Assembly: GCA_963777515.1 (NCBI GenBank)
Contig: CAVZQU010000007.1
Location: 310,001-374,000 of the forward strand
DNA length: 64,000 nucleotides
Direction of reading: 5' to 3'
DNA from: CAVSWT01 sp963777515
GTDB lineage: Bacteria; Bacteroidota; Ignavibacteria; Ignavibacteriales; Ignavibacteriaceae
The position numbers were made by a program, and so were the translations under genes. The first letter of the stretch is position 1; every line of letters starts with the position of its first letter. The notes beneath the pieces were generated by a model. That model saw nothing but the letters and a program-made list of their open reading frames with translations, searched no databases and was not told where the DNA came from. Shown in pieces: positions 28,594 to 36,596 of this stretch.

Positions 28594-29277
28594 ATGAAAA
28601 AAATTAAAATATTGATTATTGAAGATAATAGACTTTTGCGTGACGGCATTGCATCAATGCTCAAAAAGCAGGATGATATGCACGTTGTTGCTGCGGTAGC
28701 AAACGGAGAAAACGTTTTAGATCTAACTAATAAACTCAAACCAAATATCGTACTACTGGATCTCGGTTTAAAAAATCAAAGCAGTATAAAAGTTGTAGAA
28801 TTGATTAAGAAAAATTATCAAAAAACTAAGATAATAATAATGGATCTTTTACCGCTGCAGTCAGATGTATTCGAATTTGTTAAAGCAGGAGCATCTGGGT
28901 TCATTCTAAAAGATGCAAATATTAAAGAATTTTTAAAGACTATCCGATTAGTTTATCAAGACGCTCAGGTTTTACCACCGAATCTAACCGGCTCACTTTT
29001 TTCTCAGATAGTTGAACATGCTGTAAATGATTTTAAACCCTCCAAGTTTGCCGAATCGATTCGTTTGACAAAACGTGAACGGCAAGTAATTGAATTAATT
29101 TCGGATGGAAATACCAATAAAGATATTGCGCAAATCCTTCATTTGTCCACTTATACAGTTAAGAGCCACGTACACAACATTCTTGAAAAATTAGCACTAC
29201 ATACTCGTCTGCAAATTGCAAAATACGTCCAACTTTCTGAAGCCAGTAATAATAAAAATTCGTCAATCAACGAATAA
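28594..29277 (+). CDS. LuxR/NarL-type response regulator (paralogue 2 of 3)
   Basis: 227 residues. Receiver with LIIEDNRLL, acceptor Asp in LLDLGLKNQ, Lys in GFILKDA, and Asp instead of Thr/Ser after beta-4 (IIIMDLLP). HTH: LTKRERQVIELISDGN ... YTVKSHVHNILEKL. It has the most obvious cognate kinase of the three paralogues, the PAS kinase just upstream. It is the best candidate to control the motif-bearing promoters (inference). Confidence 0.93.
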   Translation: MKKIKILIIEDNRLLRDGIASMLKKQDDMHVVAAVANGENVLDLTNKLKPNIVLLDLGLKNQSSIKVVELIKKNYQKTKIIIMDLLPLQSDVFEFVKAGASGFILKDANIKEFLKTIRLVYQDAQVLPPNLTGSLFSQIVEHAVNDFKPSKFAESIRLTKRERQVIELISDGNTNKDIAQILHLSTYTVKSHVHNILEKLALHTRLQIAKYVQLSEASNNKNSSINE

Positions 29278-29305
29278 TTAATTTGCTTCAGCCCATATAA
29301 GAGAT

Positions 29306-29336
29306 GTAGTTCCTTTTTCATCCCTTTGCCCGATTG
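29306..29336 (+). promoter_or_regulatory. Shared 31-bp motif, copy e (matches consensus exactly)
   Basis: GTAGTTCCTTTTTCATCC followed by CTTTGCCCGATTG. Ends 71 bases before the small membrane protein gene at 29408 and begins 28 bases after the stop of response regulator 2. Confidence 0.75.
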
Positions 29337-29407
29337 GATTATTTTAATTCTCTTCATAGCTTATCATCAAACATATATTCTAAAATTTTCAAGGAAAGAA
29401 TTATATC

Positions 29408-29557
29408 ATGTTATATACAATAGCAATTATTCTTTTAGTTCTGTGGCTTGTCGGCCTGCTCAGCTCTTACACTTTGGGCGGTGTTATTCATGTTCTTCTT
29501 GTAATAGCTATCGTGATGATCATTTTAAACATCGTTCGTGGACGCCGTGCGCTTTAA
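29408..29557 (+). CDS. Lmo0937-family small membrane protein
   Basis: 49 residues translated by hand: MLYTIAIILLVLWLVGL, SSYTLGGVIHVLLVIAIVMI, tail NIVRGRRAL. It is a close paralogue of 21627-21776, same length, same two-helix plan and same distance (71 bases) from its motif copy. Function unknown; family members are induced in envelope or general stress. Confidence 0.88.
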   Translation: MLYTIAIILLVLWLVGLLSSYTLGGVIHVLLVIAIVMIILNIVRGRRAL

Positions 29558-29711
29558 TCAATGCGTGAGCATGCAAAAAGATATTGAGATTAACGCTTAA
29601 GGGAAAAATGTAACTGTATTACCTGCTGGTTGCTGCAAAACAGCAGAGTATAACGGATATGAACAAACTTGGATTGAATCTTATACGGAAAATTATAGAA
29701 AGAATTATTGT

Positions 29712-30212
29712 ATGAAAAAAAAATTATTGTTCGGTATGGTTTTGGGATTAATGCTGATTTCGGCAAAACCTATTTCAGCACAGGATCGTGGATTTGGCCT
29801 TGGAATTATTTTTGGTGAACCAACAGGGCTGAGTGCAAAACTTTGGACTTCTAAGGTGAATGCTTTTGATTTTGGACTTGGCTGGTCAGTAGGTGGAGAC
29901 CGCATCTCTAATAAAAATAGATACGAATATAATGGCAGCCGCGTACATTTTCATATGGATTACCTCTGGCACTCGTTTAATGCAATAAGCTCAACCGAAA
30001 GATTTCCACTTTATTACGGAATTGGCGGAAGGTTTAATAGCGGCGGAAATTATGATGGTTCTTTTGGTATAAGGGGCGTATTTGGAATAGCCTGGTTTCC
30101 TCATTCAACTCCGATTGATATATTTCTTGAGTTAGTGCCGGTATTACAGTTAACTTCATCCACTGGATTTGGAATCGACGCAGGGCTGGGGATAAGATAT
30201 TTTTTTAAATAA
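29712..30212 (+). CDS. Outer-membrane beta-barrel-like protein
   Basis: 166 residues. Signal peptide MKKKLLFGMVLGLMLISAKP then ISAQ. The mature part is rich in Gly and aromatic residues with alternating strands (RGFGLGIIFGEPTGLSAKLW, FDFGLGWSVGG, LYYGIGGRF, IDAGLGIRYFF) and ends in Phe before Lys, typical of small eight-strand barrels. No specific family assigned. It lies 154 bases after the small membrane protein and may share the motif-e transcript. Confidence 0.75.
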   Translation: MKKKLLFGMVLGLMLISAKPISAQDRGFGLGIIFGEPTGLSAKLWTSKVNAFDFGLGWSVGGDRISNKNRYEYNGSRVHFHMDYLWHSFNAISSTERFPLYYGIGGRFNSGGNYDGSFGIRGVFGIAWFPHSTPIDIFLELVPVLQLTSSTGFGIDAGLGIRYFFK

Positions 30213-30440
30213 AAGAAAATAATTTTGAGCAGTTTACTTTCTGGCATAAACTGCTCACTAAATAACGATGTTAGTAACATTAATAATCGCTAATGATGAT
30301 TACAGCAATATTATTTATTCATATAATTTAAATCCTGTTAGTATAATAAAAAGGCCTATCGATAAAGCCAATCTCCATGAAAGTATTAAAAAAGTTCAAC
30401 TGACTTAAACTGGTTTAAGAGAAAACAGGTATTTTTATAT

Positions 30441-30665
30441 TCATCTCATCTCTTTGAGAATTAGATTTTGGAATAGTGTATTTATTTTATTTCTTAATCT
30501 GGAAGGAATGCTATTTTTATGGCAAATGTTTTTATGAAATTCTTCTGATTCAGTTTCATTAGTTCTTTCGAACAGTTGGATTAAATTTGTTTTGAAATTC
30601 TCAATTTCAGTCAGGTTTGGTTTAACTTTTAAAAAGGCTTTATTCAGAGCTTTTTGGGGGGTCAA
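30441..30665 (-). pseudogene. N-terminal remnant of a type IIG restriction-modification enzyme
   Basis: 74 codons opening with TTG. The first 44 residues (MTPQKALNKAFLKVKPNLTE ... NLIQLFERTNETESEEFHKN) match the start of the large Eco57I-like class I SAM-dependent methyltransferase/endonuclease proteins (DUF7149 region), where the text normally runs on with VSDFLK and more than 900 further residues. Here similarity breaks off after HKN and a short unrelated tail ends at 30441. No other part of the enzyme is nearby, so this is a scar of a lost gene. Confidence 0.6.
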
Positions 30666-30819
30666 TATTTTAAATCCATTTGCAAATTTTGTTTTAACTT
30701 TGTTAAAACAAAAAAATTGTATCTATATTCTTGCATAATGATATTTATAAAACCTGAAAAGTAAATTCATGAATTGATATTTCGATACGAGCTTTTCAGC
30801 AATTCTGATTTAAAAATAT

Positions 30820-30848
30820 AAAGGCGATTCTAATAAAGAATCGCCTTT
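30820..30848 (-). terminator. Rho-independent terminator of groESL
   Basis: Stem AAGGCGATTC / GAATCGCCTT with loop TAATAAA, T-rich on both sides, 26 bases after the groEL stop on the minus strand. Confidence 0.85.
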
Positions 30849-30873
30849 TTTAATTACATGAATGAATTATATT

Positions 30874-32511
30874 TTAATACATTCCGCTCATATCACCCAT
30901 GCCGCCGGACATTTGGGGCATAGCAGATTCTTTTTCTTTCATCTCGTAAACAACTGCTTCAGTTGTAAGTAAGAGAGAAGCTACAGAGGCTGCATTTTCC
31001 AAAGCAGTTCTTGTAACTTTTGTAGGATCTATAACGCCTGACTTTATTAAGTTTTCATAAGTTTCAGTTGCTGCATTAAATCCATAATCATCTTTACCTT
31101 CCATTACCCGCTGCAATACAACGGAACCTTCTATGCCGGCATTATTAACGATTTGTCTTAACGGTTCTTCAAGAGCTTTTTGGATAATTTTAACACCGGT
31201 TGATTGATCCAAATTATCTCCTTTTATTTTATCAAGGCCAGGGATAGCTCTAATAAAAGCGACACCGCCGCCGGCAACAATTCCTTCCTGAACTGCTGCA
31301 CGTGTTGCATGAAGAGCATCTTCAACTCGTGCTTTTTTCTCTTTCATTTCAATTTCAGTTGAAGCACCTATCTTTAGTACAGCAACACCGCCGGAAAGTT
31401 TTGCTAATCTTTCCTGTAATTTTTCTTTATCGTAATCGGAAGTTGTTTTGTCGATTTGAGCTTTTATTTCATTAATTCTTTTCTTGATGTCTTCAGTTTT
31501 ACCGGCACCTTCAACAATGGTGGTGTTATCTTTATCAATTACAACCTTTTTTGCACTGCCCAAGTAAGATATAGTTGCATTTTCCAATTTGAATCCTCTC
31601 TCTTCGGAGATAACCGTACCGCCTGTTAATACAGCTACATCTTCCAGCATAGCTTTTCTTCTATCGCCAAATCCCGGAGCTTTAATAGCTGCAACCTTCA
31701 AAGTTCCTCTTAATCTATTAACTACCAAAGTAGCAAGAGCCTCTCCTTCAAGATCTTCTGAAATAATCAGCATTGATTTTCCAGCTTGCGCAACCTTTTC
31801 TAAAATTGGAAGAAGTTCTTTCATTGCGGATATTTTTTTATCATGAATCAGGATATACGGATCTTCGAGTACTGCTTCCATACTTTCCGCATCAGTTACA
31901 AAATATGGTGATAGATAACCTCTATCAAACTGCATACCTTCAACAACTTCAAGTGAAGTCTCAGTTCCTTTTGCTTCTTCAACAGTTATAACGCCATCTT
32001 TTCCAACTTTCTCCATTGCATCCGCAATAAGACCGCCGATAGATTTATCATTATTAGCTGAGATAGAACCTACCTGTGAAATCTCATTTCTCCCCTCAAC
32101 ATCGCGACTTATAGATTTTAAATATTCAACAACATTGTTAACTGCCAGGTCTATCCCTCTTTTTAGGTCCATTGGATTTGCGCCTGAAGTAACATTCTTT
32201 AAACCTTCACGGTAAATTGCCTGTGCCAAAATTGTCGCTGTTGTAGTACCGTCACCGGCAACATCACTTGTTTTAGTAGCAACTTCCCGAACCATTTGTG
32301 CACCCATATTTTCAGTGGGATCTTCCAGTTCAATTTCTTTAGCAACAGATACACCGTCTTTTGTAATTGTAGGAGCGCCAAATTTTTTCTCTAAGATTAC
32401 ATTACGGCCTTTGGGGCCTAATGTTACTTTTACAGCATTAGCCAATTTATCTACACCTTTTTTTAGTTTAGCACGGGCTTCAACATTAAATTCAATTAAT
32501 TTCGATGACAT
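30874..32511 (-). CDS. groL: Chaperonin GroEL (60 kDa)
   Basis: 545 residues, full length. ATP-binding motifs TLGPKGRNV and DVAGDGTTTATIL, the C-terminal domain with GGGVAFIRA, and a GGM-type tail (PQMSGGMGDMSGMY). It forms the double-ring folding chamber with GroES, whose gene is 35 bases upstream. Regulation through the CIRCE element before groES is expected. Confidence 0.99.
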   Translation of the reverse strand: MSSKLIEFNVEARAKLKKGVDKLANAVKVTLGPKGRNVILEKKFGAPTITKDGVSVAKEIELEDPTENMGAQMVREVATKTSDVAGDGTTTATILAQAIYREGLKNVTSGANPMDLKRGIDLAVNNVVEYLKSISRDVEGRNEISQVGSISANNDKSIGGLIADAMEKVGKDGVITVEEAKGTETSLEVVEGMQFDRGYLSPYFVTDAESMEAVLEDPYILIHDKKISAMKELLPILEKVAQAGKSMLIISEDLEGEALATLVVNRLRGTLKVAAIKAPGFGDRRKAMLEDVAVLTGGTVISEERGFKLENATISYLGSAKKVVIDKDNTTIVEGAGKTEDIKKRINEIKAQIDKTTSDYDKEKLQERLAKLSGGVAVLKIGASTEIEMKEKKARVEDALHATRAAVQEGIVAGGGVAFIRAIPGLDKIKGDNLDQSTGVKIIQKALEEPLRQIVNNAGIEGSVVLQRVMEGKDDYGFNAATETYENLIKSGVIDPTKVTRTALENAASVASLLLTTEAVVYEMKEKESAMPQMSGGMGDMSGMY

Positions 32512-32546
32512 TTTTAAACCTCATTATATTTCATATTTTTCAAAAT

Positions 32547-32846
32547 TTATTTACTAATTACTGCGAAGATATCACTCTCGCGCATAATTAAATATTCTTC
32601 GCCTTCAACGGTAACCTCAGTCCCGCTGTACTTTCCATACAACACTTTATCTCCTTCTTTTACTTCAAGCTTAACTAATTTTCCTTCTTCAGTAACTTTT
32701 CCTAAGCCAATAGCGACAATTGTCCCTTCAATAGGTTTTTCTTTTGCCGTATCTGGAACAATAATTCCACCTTTTGTTTTTTCTTCTGTTTCCATTGGTT
32801 TAACAATAACTCTGTCGCCCAATGGTTTTAAATTAACCTTAGCCAT
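32547..32846 (-). CDS. groS: Co-chaperonin GroES
   Basis: 99 residues from the ATG at 32846. Another ATG four codons earlier is in frame, but MAKVNLKPLGDRV is the family N-terminus and an AAGG site lies five bases before it. The mobile loop is present (TEEKTKGGIIVPDTAKEKP). Caps the GroEL ring. First gene of the groESL operon, 34 bases after a perfect CIRCE. Confidence 0.98.
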   Translation of the reverse strand: MAKVNLKPLGDRVIVKPMETEEKTKGGIIVPDTAKEKPIEGTIVAIGLGKVTEEGKLVKLEVKEGDKVLYGKYSGTEVTVEGEEYLIMRESDIFAVISK

Positions 32847-32879
32847 TTTTACCTTCATTCTAATTAAATTTTTGAATCG

Positions 32880-32906
32880 TTAGCACTCTTAATGGGTGAG
32901 TGCTAA
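32880..32906 (-). promoter_or_regulatory. CIRCE element (HrcA operator)
   Basis: Perfect TTAGCACTC-N9-GAGTGCTAA, 34 bases before the groES start. HrcA repression of groESL with release on heat shock is the established role. No hrcA gene is in the window. Confidence 0.97.
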
Positions 32907-33037
32907 TATACACTTTAATAGTTGTGTTAACAAGAACTATTAAATTTATCTCTCTAACTGAATCTCATATCACACTGTTTACCGCCATCTCAATTTTAAA
33001 ATCCAATTAAGTTAGAATTTTGATACAACCAAAAGAA

Positions 33038-33068
33038 GTAGTTCCCTTTTCATCCCTTTGCCCTATTG
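33038..33068 (+). promoter_or_regulatory. Shared 31-bp motif, copy f
   Basis: GTAGTTCCCTTTTCATCC followed by CTTTGCCCTATTG. Ends 54 bases before the secreted protein gene at 33123; points away from groESL, whose CIRCE is 132 bases off on the other strand. Confidence 0.7.
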
Positions 33069-33122
33069 TAAAATAGCCTAAAATTATCTTAACCTTCATT
33101 GTTAAAATAAAGGAATAATTCT

Positions 33123-33488
33123 ATGAAAAATTTAATTTTGATACTCTTTATGCTAATTCCATTTTCAATGTTTGGACAGGAAATAGTTGAAGTCAGCAAT
33201 TCGGCAGCAAATGCTCAAACAGATCTTTGGATGAATAAAATTTCTTCTGATTCTGAATTGAGGGTCCAAATGATGGATATGATGATTGAGAAAACAAAGG
33301 GCAGCCAGGAAGAAATGCAAAAGCTGGTAAATTCTATGGTAAATAATCCCGGGATGAATAAATTAATAATGGCATCTCATTCAGGAAATAATGAAAATAA
33401 AAATAATAATTTACAAATGCCTATGATGATGAAAGACAGCGTAAGGGTAATGAAAATGACCCCAGCTAAACCTGTACTTAAGAACTAA
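33123..33488 (+). CDS. Secreted methionine-rich protein of unknown function
   Basis: 121 residues, signal peptide MKNLILILFMLIPFSMFGQ. The mature protein is mostly helical, with many Met residues (VQMMDMMIEKTKG, MQMPMMM-like runs) and no cysteine. Such composition occurs in periplasmic metal- or oxidant-buffering proteins, but I recognise no family. Preceded by motif copy f. Confidence 0.7.
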   Translation: MKNLILILFMLIPFSMFGQEIVEVSNSAANAQTDLWMNKISSDSELRVQMMDMMIEKTKGSQEEMQKLVNSMVNNPGMNKLIMASHSGNNENKNNNLQMPMMMKDSVRVMKMTPAKPVLKN

Positions 33489-33674
33489 AAATATTAAGAT
33501 AAAAAAAATCTATTAATTTTAGATAGACCATGGTTGTGTAACTCTGAAAATTTAATATTTCAAAAGTCATTATTAAATTTTTGCAGGTAACTTAAGTAGA
33601 AAAAAATTGACCTATTGTTTAAAATGTAAGGTCAAATATAAAAGTTCAGTACATAAAATAATACAGGTGAAAAG

Positions 33675-33893
33675 ATGAAAAAAATTAATAGAACATATTT
33701 GTTTGTGGCTCTTCTAGTTGTAGTAGGGCTTTTCTCCTATTTCGGAAGCAGCGTTATGATGGATGGCGGAGTGAATCGAATGATGAATCAAAATAGTTGG
33801 ATGATCGGACGTGATTGGGGTTGGTTACCAATAATATTCACACTTTGCCTTATGGGCGTAATTGGCTGGCTGCTTTATAAAAAGAAAGCTTAA
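33675..33893 (+). CDS. Small Met-rich membrane protein
   Basis: 72 residues: one N-terminal helix (YLFVALLVVVGLFSYFG), a Met/Asn-rich loop (VMMDGGVNRMMNQNSWM) and a second helix (WLPIIFTLCLMGVIGWLLY) ending KKKA. No known family. The Met-rich loop recalls the secreted protein upstream. A fragment of bacterioferritin begins only a few bases after its stop codon. Confidence 0.6.
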   Translation: MKKINRTYLFVALLVVVGLFSYFGSSVMMDGGVNRMMNQNSWMIGRDWGWLPIIFTLCLMGVIGWLLYKKKA

Positions 33894-33898
33894 AATGA

Positions 33899-34072
33899 GG
33901 TATTTATATACTTTCTTATAAAGTCGCTGACGAAAGTAGTGTTGATCTTTTAACAAAGATTCTAAAAATGGAAGAAGGACATATTGATTGGGCAGAAATA
34001 CAGAGCATACAGATTGAACAAATGGGAATTGAAAATTATTTAACTAACCAAGTTGAAGAAACAGCAAGCTGA
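33899..34072 (+). pseudogene. C-terminal remnant of bacterioferritin
   Basis: Hand translation in the frame ending at TGA 34070-34072 gives VADESSVDLLTKILKMEEGH then IDWAEIQSIQIEQMGIENYL. This matches the last two helices of bacterioferritin (SRELLEKIL, EEEHIDWLETQ, IGLQNYL) including the iron ligands E and H of the ExxH pair. No start codon or N-terminal helices exist; the upstream codons run to a TGA at 33896. The gene has lost about its first hundred residues. Confidence 0.65.
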
Positions 34073-34143
34073 TTCAAAATTATTTGATATTATAAAAGTT
34101 GCTATAATTCAGTTATACAAACAAATTATGAAAGGATAAAACT

Positions 34144-34329
34144 ATGTCATTAATTTCTTTAGTTATCGCTTTGGTTGTTGTTGGTGTAATTCTCTGGCTA
34201 ATTAATAGCTACATACCAATGCAAACAACAATTAAGAAAATATTAAATGCAGTAGTGGTTATTGTAGTGATTCTCTGGTTATTGAATGCTTTTGGAGTTA
34301 TTGACAGTCTCGGTACTATTCATATCTGA
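34144..34329 (+). CDS. Thivi_2564-family small membrane protein
   Basis: 61 residues after an AAAGG ribosome site. Two helices (SLISLVIALVVVGVILWLIN and ILNAVVVIVVILWLLNAFGV) with NSYIPMQTTIKKIL between them, which is the plan of this uncharacterised family. Function unknown; lies among stress and envelope genes. Confidence 0.8.
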   Translation: MSLISLVIALVVVGVILWLINSYIPMQTTIKKILNAVVVIVVILWLLNAFGVIDSLGTIHI

Positions 34330-34728
34330 AGTTGATCTTTGAAGGTATTGTTATGATAAGGCTTTCACTAATTTTAAAAATACTCGGTTATTTAGAATAA
34401 AATTGGCAGCACTGAATAACTATATTTTTATTTATGATTTAATCAAAATTAAAACTCTTCATTTTTTCCCATGACAAAATTGTTTAATCATTTTTAAAAT
34501 AAAAAGCTCCAAAAATAATTTGAATCGTCTATGTATTGTCAATATCATAAAAAAAACTTAGTTCCATAATTTTTACGTCCATGAGATGTAGACCTTCTTT
34601 CATCCCTTTGCCCGATAGTATATAGTATTTATCATTAGTACATTATTTTGAATTTAAAAAGAGATTTTCCGTTCTTAAATAATAAGAATTGAAAATAAAG
34701 TTAGATAACAATTAAAAAGGAGTATCCA
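34330..34728. other. Intergenic region containing motif copy g
   Basis: 399 AT-rich bases. Apart from the 31-bp motif at 34588-34618 and a strong ribosome site (AAAAAGGAG) for the next gene I see no frame or hairpin. Confidence 0.5.
34588..34618 (+). promoter_or_regulatory. Shared 31-bp motif, copy g
   Basis: GTAGACCTTCTTTCATCC followed by CTTTGCCCGATAG. Ends 110 bases before the DUF4398 lipoprotein gene. Confidence 0.7.
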
Positions 34729-35091
34729 ATGAAGTATATGAAGATAACTATGGTCGCGGTGTCCATGCTCTTCGGCATAGTGATCGCAGGCTGCGGAAGT
34801 AGCCCGGCATTAGTCGATGAAGAAGGTACCACATCAGCAATTCGCGGAGCACAAGAAGTTGGGGCATCTGATATTTCAAGCGCATCTCTCTATTTACAGC
34901 TCGCAAAAGAAGAACTGGTTAAAGCAAAAGCTTTTGCTGAAGATGGTGAAAAGGAACAAGCTGAATCAATGTTGTTGCGTTCGAAAACAGATGGTGAATT
35001 GGCAATAGCTCTCTCTCGCAGTGATGCTGATAAAAAAGAAGCAGCTGAAGCGATAGAAAGAGTTCAAAAGCTTCAACAAGAAAACAAATAA
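34729..35091 (+). CDS. DUF4398 lipoprotein
   Basis: 120 residues. Lipobox IAGC after a 20-residue signal; the rest is a helical DUF4398 domain (VGASDISSASLYLQLAKEEL, AKAFAEDGEKEQAESML, DGELAIALSRSD). Such lipoproteins pair with OmpA-like proteins. Twenty-one bases separate it from the next gene, which begins with the same type of domain, so the two products probably interact at the envelope. Confidence 0.85.
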   Translation: MKYMKITMVAVSMLFGIVIAGCGSSPALVDEEGTTSAIRGAQEVGASDISSASLYLQLAKEELVKAKAFAEDGEKEQAESMLLRSKTDGELAIALSRSDADKKEAAEAIERVQKLQQENK

Positions 35092-35112
35092 TTGAAAGAA
35101 AGGAATTAAATT

Positions 35113-35946
35113 ATGAAATCTATAAAATATTTGATCACAATAGTAATTGCCGGTTTTCTGTTTGGCTGCAGTGCAAGCTTGCCGCCATCAGAACTCGTAG
35201 AGGCACGTGCTGCTTTCCAACATGCCAGTAACGGGCAGGCTGCACAATTGGTTCCAGCAGAATTGCATAAAGCACAAGTAGCACTTGATCTGGCTGAAAA
35301 ATCTTTCCTCGAAGATCCCGATTCATATCAAACTCGTGACCTCGCATATGTAGCAGACCGTAAATCTAAGATAGCCGAGGCACTTGCAGTTACAAATGCT
35401 GAGAACGCCAGTACTGCAAAGTCTAAGAAAGATTATGAAAAAGCTCAGGCCGAGATAATGAAGAGTAAAACGGAGCAGATTGCTAAAGAGCAAAAAGGAA
35501 GAATGGATGCTGAAAAGATTGCTGCTGATGCGCAATTAGCTCTTGCTAAACTCGCAGCAGTTAAAGAAGAAGAACGCGGCCTTGTAATTACACTTTCAGG
35601 AAGTGTCCTCTTTGCCTCAAATCAATCAAACCTTTTACCTGCAGCACAGGATCGTCTGAACAAGGTTGCTGACGCACTATTAGTAACCAAAGAGCGTAAA
35701 CTCACTATAGAAGGTTATACTGATTCACAAGGGACTTCCAGTTACAACATGGTTTTATCACAAAAACGTGCTGATGTAGTGCGCTCATATCTAATCTCAA
35801 GAGGTTACCCGGGTGAGCTTATACAAGCCCAAGGAATTGGTGAAGAAAGCCCTGTTGCAAACAATAACACCGCAGAAGGCAGAGCCAATAACCGAAGAGT
35901 AGAGATTGTAGTAAATCGCGGAACCAATCTTCAATCAAGTAATTAA
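35113..35946 (+). CDS. DUF4398-OmpA family peptidoglycan-binding lipoprotein
   Basis: 277 residues. Lipobox FGCS, DUF4398-like helical region about 25-110 (LHKAQVALDLAEKSF), an Ala/Lys coiled coil to about 155, and a C-terminal OmpA domain (LFASNQSNLLPAAQDRL, IEGYTDSQGTSSYNMVLS, RADVVRSYL, GRANNRRVEI) that binds meso-diaminopimelate in peptidoglycan. Probably tethers the outer membrane to the wall. Transcription ends at the strong terminator 20 bases after the stop. Confidence 0.92.
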   Translation: MKSIKYLITIVIAGFLFGCSASLPPSELVEARAAFQHASNGQAAQLVPAELHKAQVALDLAEKSFLEDPDSYQTRDLAYVADRKSKIAEALAVTNAENASTAKSKKDYEKAQAEIMKSKTEQIAKEQKGRMDAEKIAADAQLALAKLAAVKEEERGLVITLSGSVLFASNQSNLLPAAQDRLNKVADALLVTKERKLTIEGYTDSQGTSSYNMVLSQKRADVVRSYLISRGYPGELIQAQGIGEESPVANNNTAEGRANNRRVEIVVNRGTNLQSSN

Positions 35947-35966
35947 CAATTAACTTGTCAATTTGT

Positions 35967-35994
35967 GACCCGGAATTATCCGGGTCTTTTTTTT
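35967..35994 (+). terminator. Rho-independent terminator
   Basis: Perfect eight-base stem GACCCGGA / TCCGGGTC, loop ATTA, then eight T. Ends the DUF4398-OmpA transcript. Confidence 0.93.
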
Positions 35995-36099
35995 GAATTT
36001 TACTGTTACCATTAATTAAAAATACAGTGTTCTGAATAAATTTAATACGCTGTTAAAGTTGTACATTTAATTAGGGTTTAACGGATATAAACTAATGGA

Positions 36100-36130
36100 G
36101 TAGTTCTTTTTTCATCCTTTTGGGCTATTG
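36100..36130 (+). promoter_or_regulatory. Shared 31-bp motif, copy h
   Basis: GTAGTTCTTTTTTCATCC followed by TTTTGGGCTATTG. It is 255 bases from the next recognisable gene, but 81 bases from a 36212 ATG that has a ribosome site and stops after a few codons. Confidence 0.65.
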
Positions 36131-36385
36131 TTCAATTCCTAACTTCTACTTAATATATTCATAGATATTTTTTTATTAAGCTTAATAAGAAAAATTATTA
36201 TTAAAGGATTTATGAATGAAGTTATTGAATAAAAGTTTATTCAGTAGCAATTCATAATTAATCGGGGCCAAAAATTAAGTCTGGATCTAAACGAATAATT
36301 TTCATGATGTAATGATTTAGTGGATGGTCCTGCCATATATTGAAACAACATAGTTAATAAATTTTAGAGACAAAGGAGAATAAAA
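36131..36385. other. Region after motif copy h with a collapsed short frame
   Basis: AAAGGATTT precedes ATGAATGAAG at 36212, which reaches a stop after six codons; the overlapping ATG at 36216 runs 13 codons. The spacing from the motif equals that of intact regulon genes, so a small gene may have been lost here. Otherwise nothing is seen. Confidence 0.35.
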
Positions 36386-36517
36386 ATGAGTAAGGGTCAA
36401 AATACTAAAAGAAGCGATAAGAAAACACCTTTAAAAACTATGAAAGAAAAAAAGGCAGCAAAAAATTTGAAAAAAAACGAGAAGAAACATCCCGGTTTAC
36501 TAAATGACTCGAAATGA
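36386..36517 (+). CDS. Small lysine-rich protein
   Basis: 43 residues translated by hand, with a strong AAAGGAGAA site. Sequence is dominated by Lys (SDKKTPLKTMKEKKAAKNLK, KNEKKHPG). Similar short basic proteins are widespread in Bacteroidetes-type genomes; binding to nucleic acid is conceivable but unproven. It lies downstream of motif copy h and ends 79 bases before response regulator 3. Confidence 0.6.
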   Translation: MSKGQNTKRSDKKTPLKTMKEKKAAKNLKKNEKKHPGLLNDSK

Positions 36518-36596
36518 CGATGGCAGGCTTGTTAAAATTTTTGTTTTCTCATCTATCACCCGTCTAGAATATATTCTATTATTTAGGATCAATAAA

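Noticed and set aside
29620..29711. Coding frame reading LPAGCCKTAEYNGYEQTWIE before the barrel protein
   Set aside because: It has no start codon or ribosome site, and the following ATG begins a clean signal peptide.
36504..36596. N-terminal extension of response regulator 3
   Set aside because: It has no similarity to the paralogues and overlaps the end of the Lys-rich protein gene; the internal ATG has a proper ribosome site.
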